From the NCBI GenBank assembly GCA_947471745.1, contig CANJKZ010000084.1, positions 720,501-784,500 of the forward strand: a stretch of DNA of 64,000 nucleotides, in the 5' to 3' direction. Source of the stretch: Closterium sp. Naga37s-1 (taxonomy: Eukaryota > Streptophyta > Zygnematophyceae > Desmidiales > Closteriaceae). A program made the translations under genes and the position numbers. This document shows positions 1 through 8,991 of this stretch, piece after piece. The notes below the pieces were generated by a model. It searched no databases. It was not told the origin of the DNA and saw only the letters and a program-made list of their open reading frames with translations. Position 1 is the first letter of the stretch. The number at the start of each line of letters is the position of its first letter.

Positions 1-711
1 AGTGCTCGAGTGGAGCGCCAATGAGGACCGAGGCCAGCAATGATGACTATTACGAAGGCTTCTTCGGATATTGATCCTCCGCATCGGAGGAGTCTGTCGC
101 GCAGTGCACGACAACGGCTGATATACGCCATTCCCTTTTCGCCGGGTTTCATTTCCCTGTTGTCAGCTGAGCCATGAGACGACTTTGGTTGACACTGTCT
201 GTTGCTTGATACAGGTTCTTTAGATGATCGTACGCCAGCTCGGCAGAGTTGCCGTATCCTTGATAAGATCGAATGTTCTGTTGCTCGTTTGGCGTTATGT
301 TTCGAAGAAGTATCGTGTACGCCATCAACGATTGATATGTATACTGCTACTTGCCGTATTGTGTCCCATGCATTGGATATAGTAGGAACTCGTCGAAGAA
401 TCCAAGAATTTGCGCGCCCTCCATCATCAGCTCAAATTAGAATGACTAGGTATAGAAGTCCTTTCCATCGAAAGGTGTTGATGTCTGCAGTTTTAACACA
501 TGTGTGAATTGTGATTGAACTTGAAGTGCGTCCAATGTCTTCTCTTGTCAATGTGAAGGCTGTGGGTGTGGCGCGAAGATGATGGAGCCACGTTGAGGTT
601 CGTACGGAGCAAAGGTAGGTTGCTGCTGATTTCCGCGCGCATAGGATGAACCGTCGAGACTCATCAGAGCAGCTCTGTTGTTGTTGTTGCTGTTGTTTGA
701 TTGCGCAGGAG
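1..711 (-). pseudogene. Element C gag, downstream part (interrupted by A1)
   Basis: Read on the minus strand, about 500 to 200 translates to a gag segment with DGKDFYTWSF and then SLMAYTILLRNITPNEQQ. This closely parallels the gag of element D at 28201-28836 (SLMAYGVLLRNMSPTEQL), so it is a Ty1/copia capsid segment. Upstream (about 711 to 500) is a Gln/Asn-rich stretch that continues in sense from the fragment at 15520-15731 once A1 is removed. The frame has in-frame stops and small shifts, so it is a pseudogene. The element continues past the left edge of the window, so its pol and 3' LTR are not visible. The C/D relationship is my own comparison of the two translations. Confidence 0.7.
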
Positions 712-716
712 CTGCT

Positions 717-798
717 TGTCAAACTTATATGGTATTGTCTATCTAGGCTGTAGTGGGGTAGTTCATATAGGGTACAAAAATTTAGGTTTCCTACTTGT
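717..798 (+). repeat. A1 5' LTR, left part
   Basis: It starts TGTCAAACTTATATG and carries the CTGTAGTGGGGTAG block typical of this family. It is broken after 798 by the miniature element. The remaining 3' part is seen at 1149-1196 and ends ATTCTGACA. Together they make about 130 bp, the same size as the 3' LTR at 15384-15514. Confidence 0.9.
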
Positions 799-1143
799 TG
801 TCAGAGGTCCACTGGTGATCCCCGATTGATCCTAGGGAAGGGTTACAGGCTCGTTGTCCTGGGGGGTTATGGGCGCACTGACCCGCTACTTAACAAGCCC
901 TTTTATCCCAATGGTCTAGTGGTTGGGATTCTGACATGGTATCAGAGCGAAGGTATCGGGTTTGAATCCCTGTGTGTGCACTTCGGGCATCCCAGTGCGG
1001 GGGGGTGTCAGAGGTCCATTGGTGATCCCCGATTGATCCTAGGGAAGGGTTACAGGCTCGTTGTCCTGGGGGGTTATGGGCGCACTGACCCACTACTTAA
1101 CAAACCATTTTATCCCAATGGTCTAGTGGTTGGGATTCTGACA
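799..1143 (+). mobile_element. 345-bp miniature LTR retrotransposon (TRIM/SMART-like)
   Basis: Two 138-bp direct repeats, 799-936 and 1006-1143, begin TGTCAGAGG and end GATTCTGACA, giving terminal TGTCAGA/TCTGACA inverted repeats. Between them lie only 69 bp. These start with TGGTATCAGAGC, a canonical initiator tRNA-Met PBS, and end with a G-rich run (1000-1005) that serves as polypurine tract. CTTGT flanks the unit at 794-798 and 1144-1148 as a 5-bp target duplication inside the A1 LTR. There is no coding capacity. Structurally it is a complete LTR element of about the smallest known size, so it must rely on proteins from another element. Confidence 0.88.
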
Positions 1144-1785
1144 CTTGTACCCACCTGCTTGCTAGTTCAGTCATTCATTCGTTCACTATTCTGACATGTT
1201 ATCAGAGCGAAGGTCTCGGGTTCGAATCCCAGTGTGTGCACTTCGGGCATCCCAGTGCGGGGGGGTGTCAGAGGTCCATTGGTGATCCCCGATTGATCCT
1301 AGGGAAGGGTTACAGGCTCGTTGTCCTGGGGGGTTATGGGCGCACTGACCCACTACTTAACAAGCCCTTTTATCCCAATGGTCTAGTGGTTGGGATTCTG
1401 ACACTTGTACCCACCTGCTTGCTAGTTCAGTCATTCATTCGTTCACTATTCTGACATGTTATCAGAGCGAAGGTCTCGGGTTCGAATCCCAGTGTGTGCA
1501 CTTCGGGCATCCCAGTGCGGGGGGGTGTCAGAGGTCCATTGGTGATCCCCGATTGATCCTAGGGAAGGGTTACAGGCTCGTTGTCCTGGGGGGTTATGGG
1601 CGCACTGACCCACTACTTAACAAGCCCTTTTATCCCAATGGTCTAGTGGTTGGGATTCTGACACTTGTACCCACCTGCTTGCTAGTTCAGTCATTCATTC
1701 GTTCACTATTCTGACATGTTATCAGAGCGAAGGTCTCGGGTTCGAATCCCAGTGTGTGCACTTCGGGCATCCCAGTGCGGGGGGG
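1006..1785 (+). repeat. 260-bp chimeric tandem array (three units)
   Basis: Units 1006-1265, 1266-1525 and 1526-1785 are nearly identical. Each consists of a 138-bp mini-element LTR, a 53-bp tail of the A-family LTR (from CTTGTACCC to ATTCTGACA), and the 69-bp mini-element internal region beginning TGTTATCAGAGC. Both LTR types end ATTCTGACA followed by the PBS. Slippage or unequal exchange between these shared ends explains a unit that alternates the two elements. Confidence 0.9.
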
Positions 1786-1923
1786 TGCCAGAGGTCCACT
1801 GGTGATCCCCGATTGATCCTAGGGAAGGGTTACAGGCTCGTTGTCCTGGGGGGTTATGGGCGCACTGACCCGCTACTTAACAAGCCCTTTTATCCCAATG
1901 GTATAGTGGTTGGGATTCTGACA
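1786..1923 (+). repeat. Last mini-element LTR of the array
   Basis: A 138-bp LTR copy ends GATTCTGACA at 1923 and is followed directly by A1 internal sequence. It shares variants (CCACTGGTG, CCCGCTACTT) with the first LTR at 799-936 rather than with the three middle copies. This fits these two being the original outer LTRs and the middle copies being later amplification. Its start reads TGCCAG instead of TGTCAG. Confidence 0.8.
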
Positions 1924-1953
1924 TGGTATCAGAATTTTTTTAGGGCCCACCAC
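1924..1953 (+). promoter_or_regulatory. A1 primer-binding site and GGGCCCACCAC block
   Basis: TGGTATCAGA at 1924-1933 matches the complement of initiator tRNA-Met 3' sequence for 10 bases, then diverges into a T run. GGGCCCACCAC at 1943-1953 recurs at the same relative place in other A copies, in F, and with one change in E. From knowledge of plant initiator tRNA-Met it would pair with the anticodon arm (GUGGUGGGCCC). Confidence 0.7.
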
Positions 1954-2757
1954 GAATTTTTTTCCTGCCCTTCCCGAAGCGAGCCTCGCGCCCTGCCCGA
2001 AGCGCACCTCGCGCCCTGCCCTAGTACGGCCCGTCGCGGCCCTGCCTTCGTTGGCCCGTCGCGGCCCTGCCTTAGCCGCCCGTCGCTGGCCCGTCCCGGC
2101 CCGTCGCCGCCCGTCGCTGGCCAGTCCCGGCCCGACCCGGCCCGTCCCAGCCCGTCGCCGGCCAGTCCCGGCCCGTTGTCGCCCGTCACCGGCCCGTCGC
2201 CGCCCGTCGCTGGCCCATCCCAGTCGCGGCCCTGCCTTCGCCGCCCGTCGCGGCTTCTGCCCTGCAGCCGCCCTGCCGCGGCCTCTGCCCTGCAGCCGCC
2301 CTGTCGCGGCCCTGCACTGCTGCCGCCCCGGTCGCGGCCCTATCCTGCTGCCGCCCCAGACGCGGCCCTGCCTTAGCCGCCCGTTGCGGCCCTGCCCTAC
2401 TGCCGCCCCTGTCGCGGCCTGTGCCCTGCAGCCGCCCTGTCGCGGCCCTGCCCTACTGCCGCCCCAGTCGCAGCTCTTCCATGCAGCCGCCCCTGTTGCG
2501 GCCCTGCCCTGCTGCCGCCCCGGTCGCGGCCCTGACCTACACCGCCAGCTGCGGCCCTGCCCTGCAACCGCCCCTGGTAAGCACCCGCGCCGCCCTGCCG
2601 CGCCATGCCGCCTGCTGCCGCGCCGCGCCGCCCTGCCGAGCCGCGCCGCCCAGCCGAGCCGCGCCGCACTACCGAGCCGCGCCGCCCTGCCGAGCCGCGC
2701 TGCCCTTCTGCTTGCACTGCTTTTTCTGCTACTGCTGCTACTGCTGCTACTGCTACT
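1954..2757 (+). repeat. A1 GC-rich 5' leader with degenerate tandem repeats
   Basis: There is no convincing coding sequence. The stretch is built of short C/G-rich units (CGCGGCCCTGCC and variants), then CCGAGCCGCGCCGCC repeats, then a (CTACTGCTG)n-like microsatellite ending just before the gag ATG at 2758. Long open frames here in several phases are a by-product of high GC. The same architecture, with different repeat units, precedes gag in the other A copies. Confidence 0.8.
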
Positions 2758-4655
2758 ATGGCTAGCCCTACTGTTCTCACCTTTGATGCTGAGGGGCGTG
2801 CAGTTGACTTTGACGTGTGGATTGACGACTTGCAGCTCTTTCTTCAGTGTGACTCTAGGGATGGGGTATCCCTGTTTGATCACACGTCCGGTGTCTCTAC
2901 TGCACCGGCTGCCACTGCTGACAGTACGGTTCGCTCGCAGTGGACCACTCGTGACGCTGTTGCTCGCCTTGCTGTTCGTAGTCACCTGCCGTCTGCTGAG
3001 CGCGCGCATTTTGGTTAGTACAAGACTGCTCAGTCTTTGTACGACGCTGTCGTAGCGCGCTACTCATCCCCTGCCACTGCTGCTCTCAGCCGCCTCATGC
3101 TGCCATACCTTTTCCCTGACCTTGCAGCCTTTGCCACAGTCGCTGACCTCATTACCCACCTCCGCACTAGTGACGCCCGCTACCGCGCTGCGCTTCCCAC
3201 TGAGTTCTCTGCCAAGAACCCCCCCCCATGTACATCACCCTTTACTACCTAGTCACCCGCCTCCCTGACTCCCTTGCTTCAGTCAGGGACCACTTTCTCT
3301 CCCTTGGCCCCACCGAGCTCACTGTCGACCTGCTAGAGGAGCGCCTCACTGCGGTTGAGAAGAGTATCTTAGCTGTAGGTGCTTCTCGCGGCGACCCTCG
3401 CGCCCCTTTCTTTGAGGGGTGTTCCCCTGTCCCACTTCTCCCCTCTGTTGCTTCTGCTGCTGCTGTCGACCTCGTTCACACTGAGGAGGTCGGGGCTGCG
3501 TCTGCTCCTAGTGGGAGGCGCCGCACTAGCAGGGGAAAGGGGGGCAAGGGTGTTGGAGGGGACGGTGGGGGCGGCGGTGGAGGCGGTGGAGGAGGTGGAG
3601 GGGGTGGCAGTTGAGGTGGGGGTGGTGGCGGGAGTGGAGGCTTCGGTGGAGGCAGCGGTGGGGGTGGTGGAGGCAGCGACAGCGGCGGTGGAGGCAGCGG
3701 CAGCGGTGGTGGAGGTGGCGGCGGCGGTGGTGCTGGTCGAGGTGCAGCCGCGCAGCGTGGAGGCGTTGGTGGTAGCCAGCGCCAGCAGCAACCGCGTTCC
3801 CGTGAGACCCCGTCAGCCCAGCAGCTTTGTGAGTGGTACGCTGGGCGTGGGAGGTCTGGGGGTGTTGGTCCCTGCACTTACGTTCTTCGCACCGGCGGGC
3901 GCCGTGGGGAGACGTGCGGACTGCCACACACTGTGCAGCGCTACTTCGGTCGCCTGACTGATGCCTGGCGCGCCCAGTTTCCTGACGCTGTTGAGCTCCC
4001 TCGCTGGGGTGATCTGCTTAGGCAGAATGTTGCTATCTTTGATCTTGATTTCGATGCTATCCTTGCTGCCATGTATGGTGTGACTAATAGTGCTGAGGGT
4101 GACTGTTACCTGAGTGTTCCGCCCGACCTGGGCATTGAGGCTGCTGCTCTAGGTGCTAGTGAGTCTGCTGCTCCAGGTACTGGTGAGTCTGCTGCTCCAG
4201 GTGCTGGTGAGTCAGCTCTCTCTGGTACTGCACCTACTGAGGCCTTGCACACTTTCACACTTGACTCGGGTGCTTCGCGCTCTTTCTTTCGCGACAGCAC
4301 CACACTCACGCCGCTCAGTCGGCCTGTCGCAGTCTCCCTGGCTGACCCCTCTGGGGGCCCAATCCTTGCGCACTCTTCCACGGTTCTACTGTGTCCTGCG
4401 GCCCCGTCGGGCTTGCTGTCGGGACTCCACTTCCCCTCGTTCTCTACGAACTTGGTGAGTGGAGCTGACCTCCAGGATGCGTGGGTTGACCAGTTCACCC
4501 CTGGAGGTCAGCATGTGACCCACTGCACTTGCTCTCGGACGGGCCGCCATCTGGCCACGTTCACCCGTCGGCCTGGGTCGAGTCTGTACACACTGACTAC
4601 TGCGTCTACTCCGGTTGCTGCGTCTGGTCAGGTAGCCGCGTCTGGTCAGGTGTTT
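2758..4655 (+). pseudogene. A1 gag-protease (broken)
   Basis: The start ATG gives MASPTVLTFDAEGRAVDF, the family A gag N-terminus. The capsid-like region continues to about 3480, then a poly-Gly tract to about 3740. A conserved C-x13-C-x3-H-x4-Y segment follows (Cys in other copies). The protease has LDSGASRSFF with the catalytic Asp codon at 4263. Breaks: TAG at 3016 replacing a Gln codon, a frameshift at the C-run near 3222-3229, TGA at 3612 in the Gly tract, and a one-base loss near 4655. It has no classical CX2CX4HX4C knuckle, unlike family B. Confidence 0.85.
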
Positions 4656-5677
4656 CTGCCGCGTCCAGGTCTAGTCCAGTGTCTGCCCCCTGCTCGTGTC
4701 GTCCTCTGGCACACGAGACTCTCCTTTGGCACCACTGCCTTGGTCACCCCTCCTTGCCTCGTCTTCGAGGTATGGCCTCCCGTACCCTTGTCTCTGGTCT
4801 ACCCCGGTCCCTCCCTCCCCTTCCTCCTAGGCCTGCCCCTACCTGTGTTCCTTGTGTCGAGGGCCGGCAGCGCGCCGCTCCTCACTCCTCCGAGTTCCCT
4901 CCGATAGAGGCTCCCCTGCAGACTCTGCACACGGACGTGTGGGGCCCAGCCCGCGTCCGTGGACAGGGTCACGAGCGTTACTTCCTGCTGGTCGTAGACG
5001 ACTACTCGCGTTACACCACAATCTTCCCCTTGCGCAGCAAGGGTGAGGTCACTGAGGTGTTGATCGACTGGATCCGCGGTACCCGTTGCCAGCTCAGCGA
5101 GAGGTTCGGCTCGGACCTTCCTGTTCTGCGTCTGCACTCAGACAGAGGTGGTGAGTTTTCCTCCGACCTTCTGAGGGCCTTCTGTCGTGCGGAGGGCATC
5201 CGCCAGACGTTCACGCTTCCGGCCTCCCCACAGCAAAATGGAATTGCTGAACGCCGCGTTGGCATGGTCATGGACGTCGCTCGTACGTCCATGATCCATG
5301 CGGCTCCTCCCCATTTTCTGTGGCCGTTCGCGGTTCAGTACACTGCGCATCAGATCAACCTTCAGCCTCGTATCTCCTTGCCGGAGACCACACCTACTCT
5401 GCGGTGGACGGGGAAGGTTGGCGATGCGTCTGTGTTCCGTGTCTGGGGATCTCGAGCTTTTGTCCACGATACTTCAGCGGACAAGCTGTCCTTCCGTGCC
5501 GTTCCCTGCGTCTTCCTTGGCTTCCCCCCTGACGGACCTGGGTGGCCGTTCTACCACCCCACCTCGCGTCGTGTTTTGTCCTCTCAGGACGTCACGTTTG
5601 ATGAGTCGGTGTCTTACTACCGTCTCTTTCCCTACCGCACTGCCTCTCTCCCCCCCCCGCCACTCTTCTCTTCCTAG
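4656..5677 (+). pseudogene. A1 integrase
   Basis: The frame reads WHHCLGHPSLPRLRG then CVPCVEG, the HHCC zinc-binding arm. The rve core follows with HTDVWGPAR, HSDRGGEFSSD and QQNGIAERR, supplying the D, D and E catalytic positions. It runs on to the conserved VPCVFLGFPPD and DVTFDESVSYY segments. The region itself is open but is frameshifted against gag at 4655 and ends at TAG 5675 just after a C-run frameshift. The integrase fold looks intact although it is not expressible from this copy. Confidence 0.85.
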
Positions 5678-8137
5678 CACCAGGTACTCCTCCGGTAGAC
5701 CCCCTCCCCCCTCAGGGTCCTGCCCCCTCAGGTGTGTCCCAGGTAGACCCTGTCGAGCCTGTCGAGGTAGCTGTCTACTAAGGTGCTGCTAGGGGTGCTG
5801 AGCCTGCAGGTGCGGGGACTGGGGGTGTTGGGCCTGAGGTTGCTGTGTCTAAGGGTGCGGAGCCTGGGGGTGCTGAGCCTGAGCGTGTGAAGCCTGGGGG
5901 TGCTGAGCCTGGGGGTGCTGAGTCTGGGAGTGCTGAGCCTGGGGGTGCTGAGCCTGAGCGTGCTGAGTCTGGAGGTCCTCCGGGTGTCCCGTCACGGCGG
6001 GAGCCCCTCTCTCCGCAGCAGCTTCGTGAGTGGTACACTCTGCGCTCTCGCCGTGCTGCTGGTGCTGGAGCTGCTGAAGGTGCTTCTGGGGCTGCTGGAG
6101 GTGCGTCTGGAGCTGGAGCTGCTGGCGGTGCTTCTGGAACTGGAGCTGCTGCAGGTACTGCTGGTGCTGGAGCTGCTGGAGCCGCTGGTCCTGTAGATAC
6201 TGGTGCTGGAGGTACTGGTGCTATTGGAGCTGCTGGAGGTGCTGGAGCAGCTGGTCCCGGAGTTGCTCATACTGGAGGTATTGGAGCTGCTGGGGCTGGT
6301 GGTGCTTCAGGAGTTGGAGCTGTTGGTGCTGGAGCTGTTGCTACTGGAGGTGCTGCTGGAGCTGGAGCTGTTGGAGTTACTGGAGCTGGTGGTGCTGCAT
6401 GAGTTGTAGCTGGAGACCCTGGAGCTGAGGGTACTGGTGTTGTCTCTGCTGTTTCTAGAGGCGCTGCGCGGCCGCGGCCGTACTACGTTCCGCTCCTTCA
6501 GCAGGTTCTTGGTCCTCCTCCTCCTTTACTGAGTCCACCGCCTATCCCGTCACAGTCGCAGTTACTGCCGGCCTCTCCACTGCCTGGTCCTTCTCCTTAC
6601 TCTGGACCAACTAGAGGCCTTACGGAGCGTCGTGAGCCTGAGTCACGTCCTGCGTCACCTAAGTCTTGTTCTGAGTCGCCTGTCAGCGATGTTCGCACTG
6701 GTTGTCGTGTTCCGCGTCAGCGTCCTCCTCCTGTCTCCGGTACTCACTCTATGACTCTGCGTCCTTCCACTGCTCCCCAGGGTGTCCCTCTGCCATCTCC
6801 TCCTGTGTCCTCTCTTCCTGACGGTCCGGACCCAGAGTCTGAATCCCTTCGTGCTGCTAGTCCTACTGTGCCGCGCTTTTTGGCCACTCCTGTCACTGAC
6901 CCTTTGTTTGAGTCCACTGCTCCGTCTGCTCTCGTTGCTGAGCTTGTTGACTTTGCTGCAGCCTGTTGTCTAGACTACGCCGCTAGTCTTGTTGCTGAGT
7001 CTGCGTCAGCGTCTGTCTGTCCTCCGTCCGTCGGGGGTGAGTGTGCTCTTGGCACGGACGTTCTTGAGGACACACAGGAAGAGTTTTAGTGCTTTGCCGC
7101 TGCTTTACCTCATCTCGTGTCCATGCTGCTTGCCCCTGAGGGAGACCCGGATGCACCAGACATCCCGACCCCGCGCTCTTACGCAGAGGCGATAGAGGGT
7201 CCCTACTCCTCTCAGTGGCAGGCAGCCATGGACGCCAAGATGGCTTCCTGGAAGTCCACAGGCACCTACGTTGACGAGGTTCCCCCGCCTGGGGCGAACA
7301 TCGTCAGTGGCATGTGGATCTTCAGGGTGAAGCGGCTGCCGGGTTCTCCGCCTGTCTTCAAGGCGCGTTACGTTGCACGAGGCTTCAGTCAGCGACAGGG
7401 AGTTGACTTCTTCCAGATCTTCTCCCCTACCCCGAAGATGACCACTCTTCGGGTGCTGCTGCACGTCCCTGCTCAGCGTGACTACGAGCTCCACTTGCTT
7501 GACTTCAGCACAGCCTTCCTACAGGGCAGCCTGCACGAGGAGATCTGGCTGCGCTGCCCACCTGGCTTCACTGGGTCGTTTCCTGCTGGTACCTAGTGGA
7601 GCCTCCGGCGCCAGTCTACGGTCTCCGCCACGCACCCCGTGAGTGGCACGACACACTGAGGTCGGCTCTTGTTGCTCTTGGTTTTGCTCCTTCCACTGCT
7701 GACCCGTCGCTGTTTTTACGCACTGACACCACTCTGCCGCCGTTCTACGTTCTCGTGTAGGTAGACGACTTGGTCTTTGCTACTGCTGACACTGAGGCAC
7801 TCGCCCACGTGAAGTCGGAGCTGCAGAAGAGACACACGTGCACAGTCCTGGGTGAGCTGACAAGCTATCTTGGCTTGCGGATCACCCGGGACTGAGCACA
7901 GCGTACCATTACCTTGACTCAGTCACACATGGTGCAGCAGGTCCTTCAGCGCTTCGGTTTCACGTACTCCTCGCCACAGTCCACTCCTCTGCCTACCGGT
8001 CACTCGCTCTCAGCTCCACCTTCGGACGAGTCGTAGAGCCGAGTGGCCCGTATCCAGAGCTTGTGGGCTGCCTCATGTACCTGATGACTTGCACACGACC
8101 TGACCTCGCATACCCTCTCAGCCTTCTGTCACGCTAC
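5678..8137 (+). pseudogene. A1 linker and reverse transcriptase, 5' part
   Basis: A Gly/Ala/Glu/Pro repeat linker (about 5800-6400) separates integrase from RT, followed by a Pro/Ser-rich stretch and RT from about 7117 (AAMDAKMASWKSTGTY, FKARYVARGFSQRQGVDFF, DFSTAFLQGSLHEEIW). Breaks include TAA near 5777, TGA at 6400, TAG at 7087, TAG at 7594, a one-base loss near 7608, and TAG at 7758 replacing the Tyr of the catalytic YVDD box. TGA at 7893 follows, and another base loss near 8034. B1 inserted at 8138. This RT is dead. Confidence 0.87.
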
Positions 8138-8957
8138 TGTTGGTGCAACCCTACGGTTTGCACTCGGCTTGTTGTCCGTGTGCGGGAATGTGTGTGTGTA
8201 TGGAATGGTATGAGGGCATGGGATAATATATATTTCATGCTTATAATTGTGTGTGAATGTTGAGTCATGATGTCGAGTGTGTGTGTCGAGTCAATAGCGA
8301 GTTATCGCTAGACGCGTGTTACGCGGTCGTTTGTGTCTCGCGCGCGGTTTCTATTTTGTCGTGCGCGGTTTCTATTTTGTCCCTTGTCGAACGTTCGGCG
8401 TGTCGCAGGTGTGTGCAGCAGACCCATCAAGAACTCAAGGATGAGTTTGTGATGAAGAGCCTGAGCCTTGGTGTCAAGCCTCAAGTGATTTCGAAGCTTG
8501 CCAAAAGGGTACACCTCAAGATATTGAAGATAGTTACATTACTTTGTGTAGTGTAACATTTCACTTGGTGTAGGCCCTAGTGAAGGGTAGTTTCGAGACC
8601 CTTCGTGGTTGGGGACAGTGTGGCACTGTTCCACATCACTGTACCTCGGATCTTGGGGTTTGTTAGGAGCTGGGAGTCATTCCCAACTCGTAACTCTTCC
8701 TATCTTGTGTTCTAAGACTATAGTGGCTGCCATAGTACCGTTCGTTCAAACCGACGCTGTGTCGTCAATTCTTTATCAAATCGTGCAATCTAAATTGCTA
8801 GTTGTAGACGACGTGAAGACGCTCCAGATCCAATTTTAATCAAGTCATTTGCAGCTGTGAGCAGAACGCTATCAACGTTTGAAGCCGCTGTGCAGAAATC
8901 CGTCTGTGCTCTCTATCTTTCGTTTTAGGCACATTCAAGCCTATTGTGACTATAACA
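8138..8957 (+). repeat. B1 5' LTR
   Basis: An 820-bp LTR with TG...CA ends. An A/T-rich ATAATATATATTTC near 8223-8236 is the best TATA-like candidate, and GT-rich runs lie just upstream. A direct duplication of CGCGCGGTTTCTATTTTGT-type sequence lies at about 8340-8381. Promoter assignment is inferred from position only. Confidence 0.95.
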
Positions 8958-8959
8958 AG

Positions 8960-8971
8960 TGGTATCAGAGC
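8960..8971 (+). promoter_or_regulatory. B1 primer-binding site
   Basis: TGGTATCAGAGC lies two bases after the 5' LTR and is complementary to the 3' end of initiator tRNA-Met. The GGGCCCACCAC block seen in family A is absent downstream. Confidence 0.9.
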
Positions 8972-8991
8972 CCCTTGGAGCAGTTTCGACA

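Noticed and set aside
905-975. A genuine tRNA gene
   Set aside because: A- and B-box matches exist but the acceptor stem does not close, U33 is absent, and the B-box part overlaps the PBS.
799-1923. CRISPR-like or simple satellite array
   Set aside because: The repeat unit is 260 bp with LTR, PBS and polypurine structure and no unique spacers; target duplications identify it as LTR sequence.
2051-2765. Ala/Arg/Pro-rich frames of 100-300 codons in the A1 leader
   Set aside because: GC-rich tandem repeats are open in several phases at once; no conservation between copies.
3476-3877. Long proline-rich minus-strand frames opposite the gag Gly tract (also near 17880, 34108 and 45278)
   Set aside because: They are the complement of poly-Gly codons in gag, without start context or domains; they recur wherever the tract occurs.
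5992-6409. Ser/Thr-rich or Leu-rich proteins over the integrase-RT linker
   Set aside because: Other phases of the GCTGGAGGTGCT tract; the Gly/Ala phase is the one continuous with pol.
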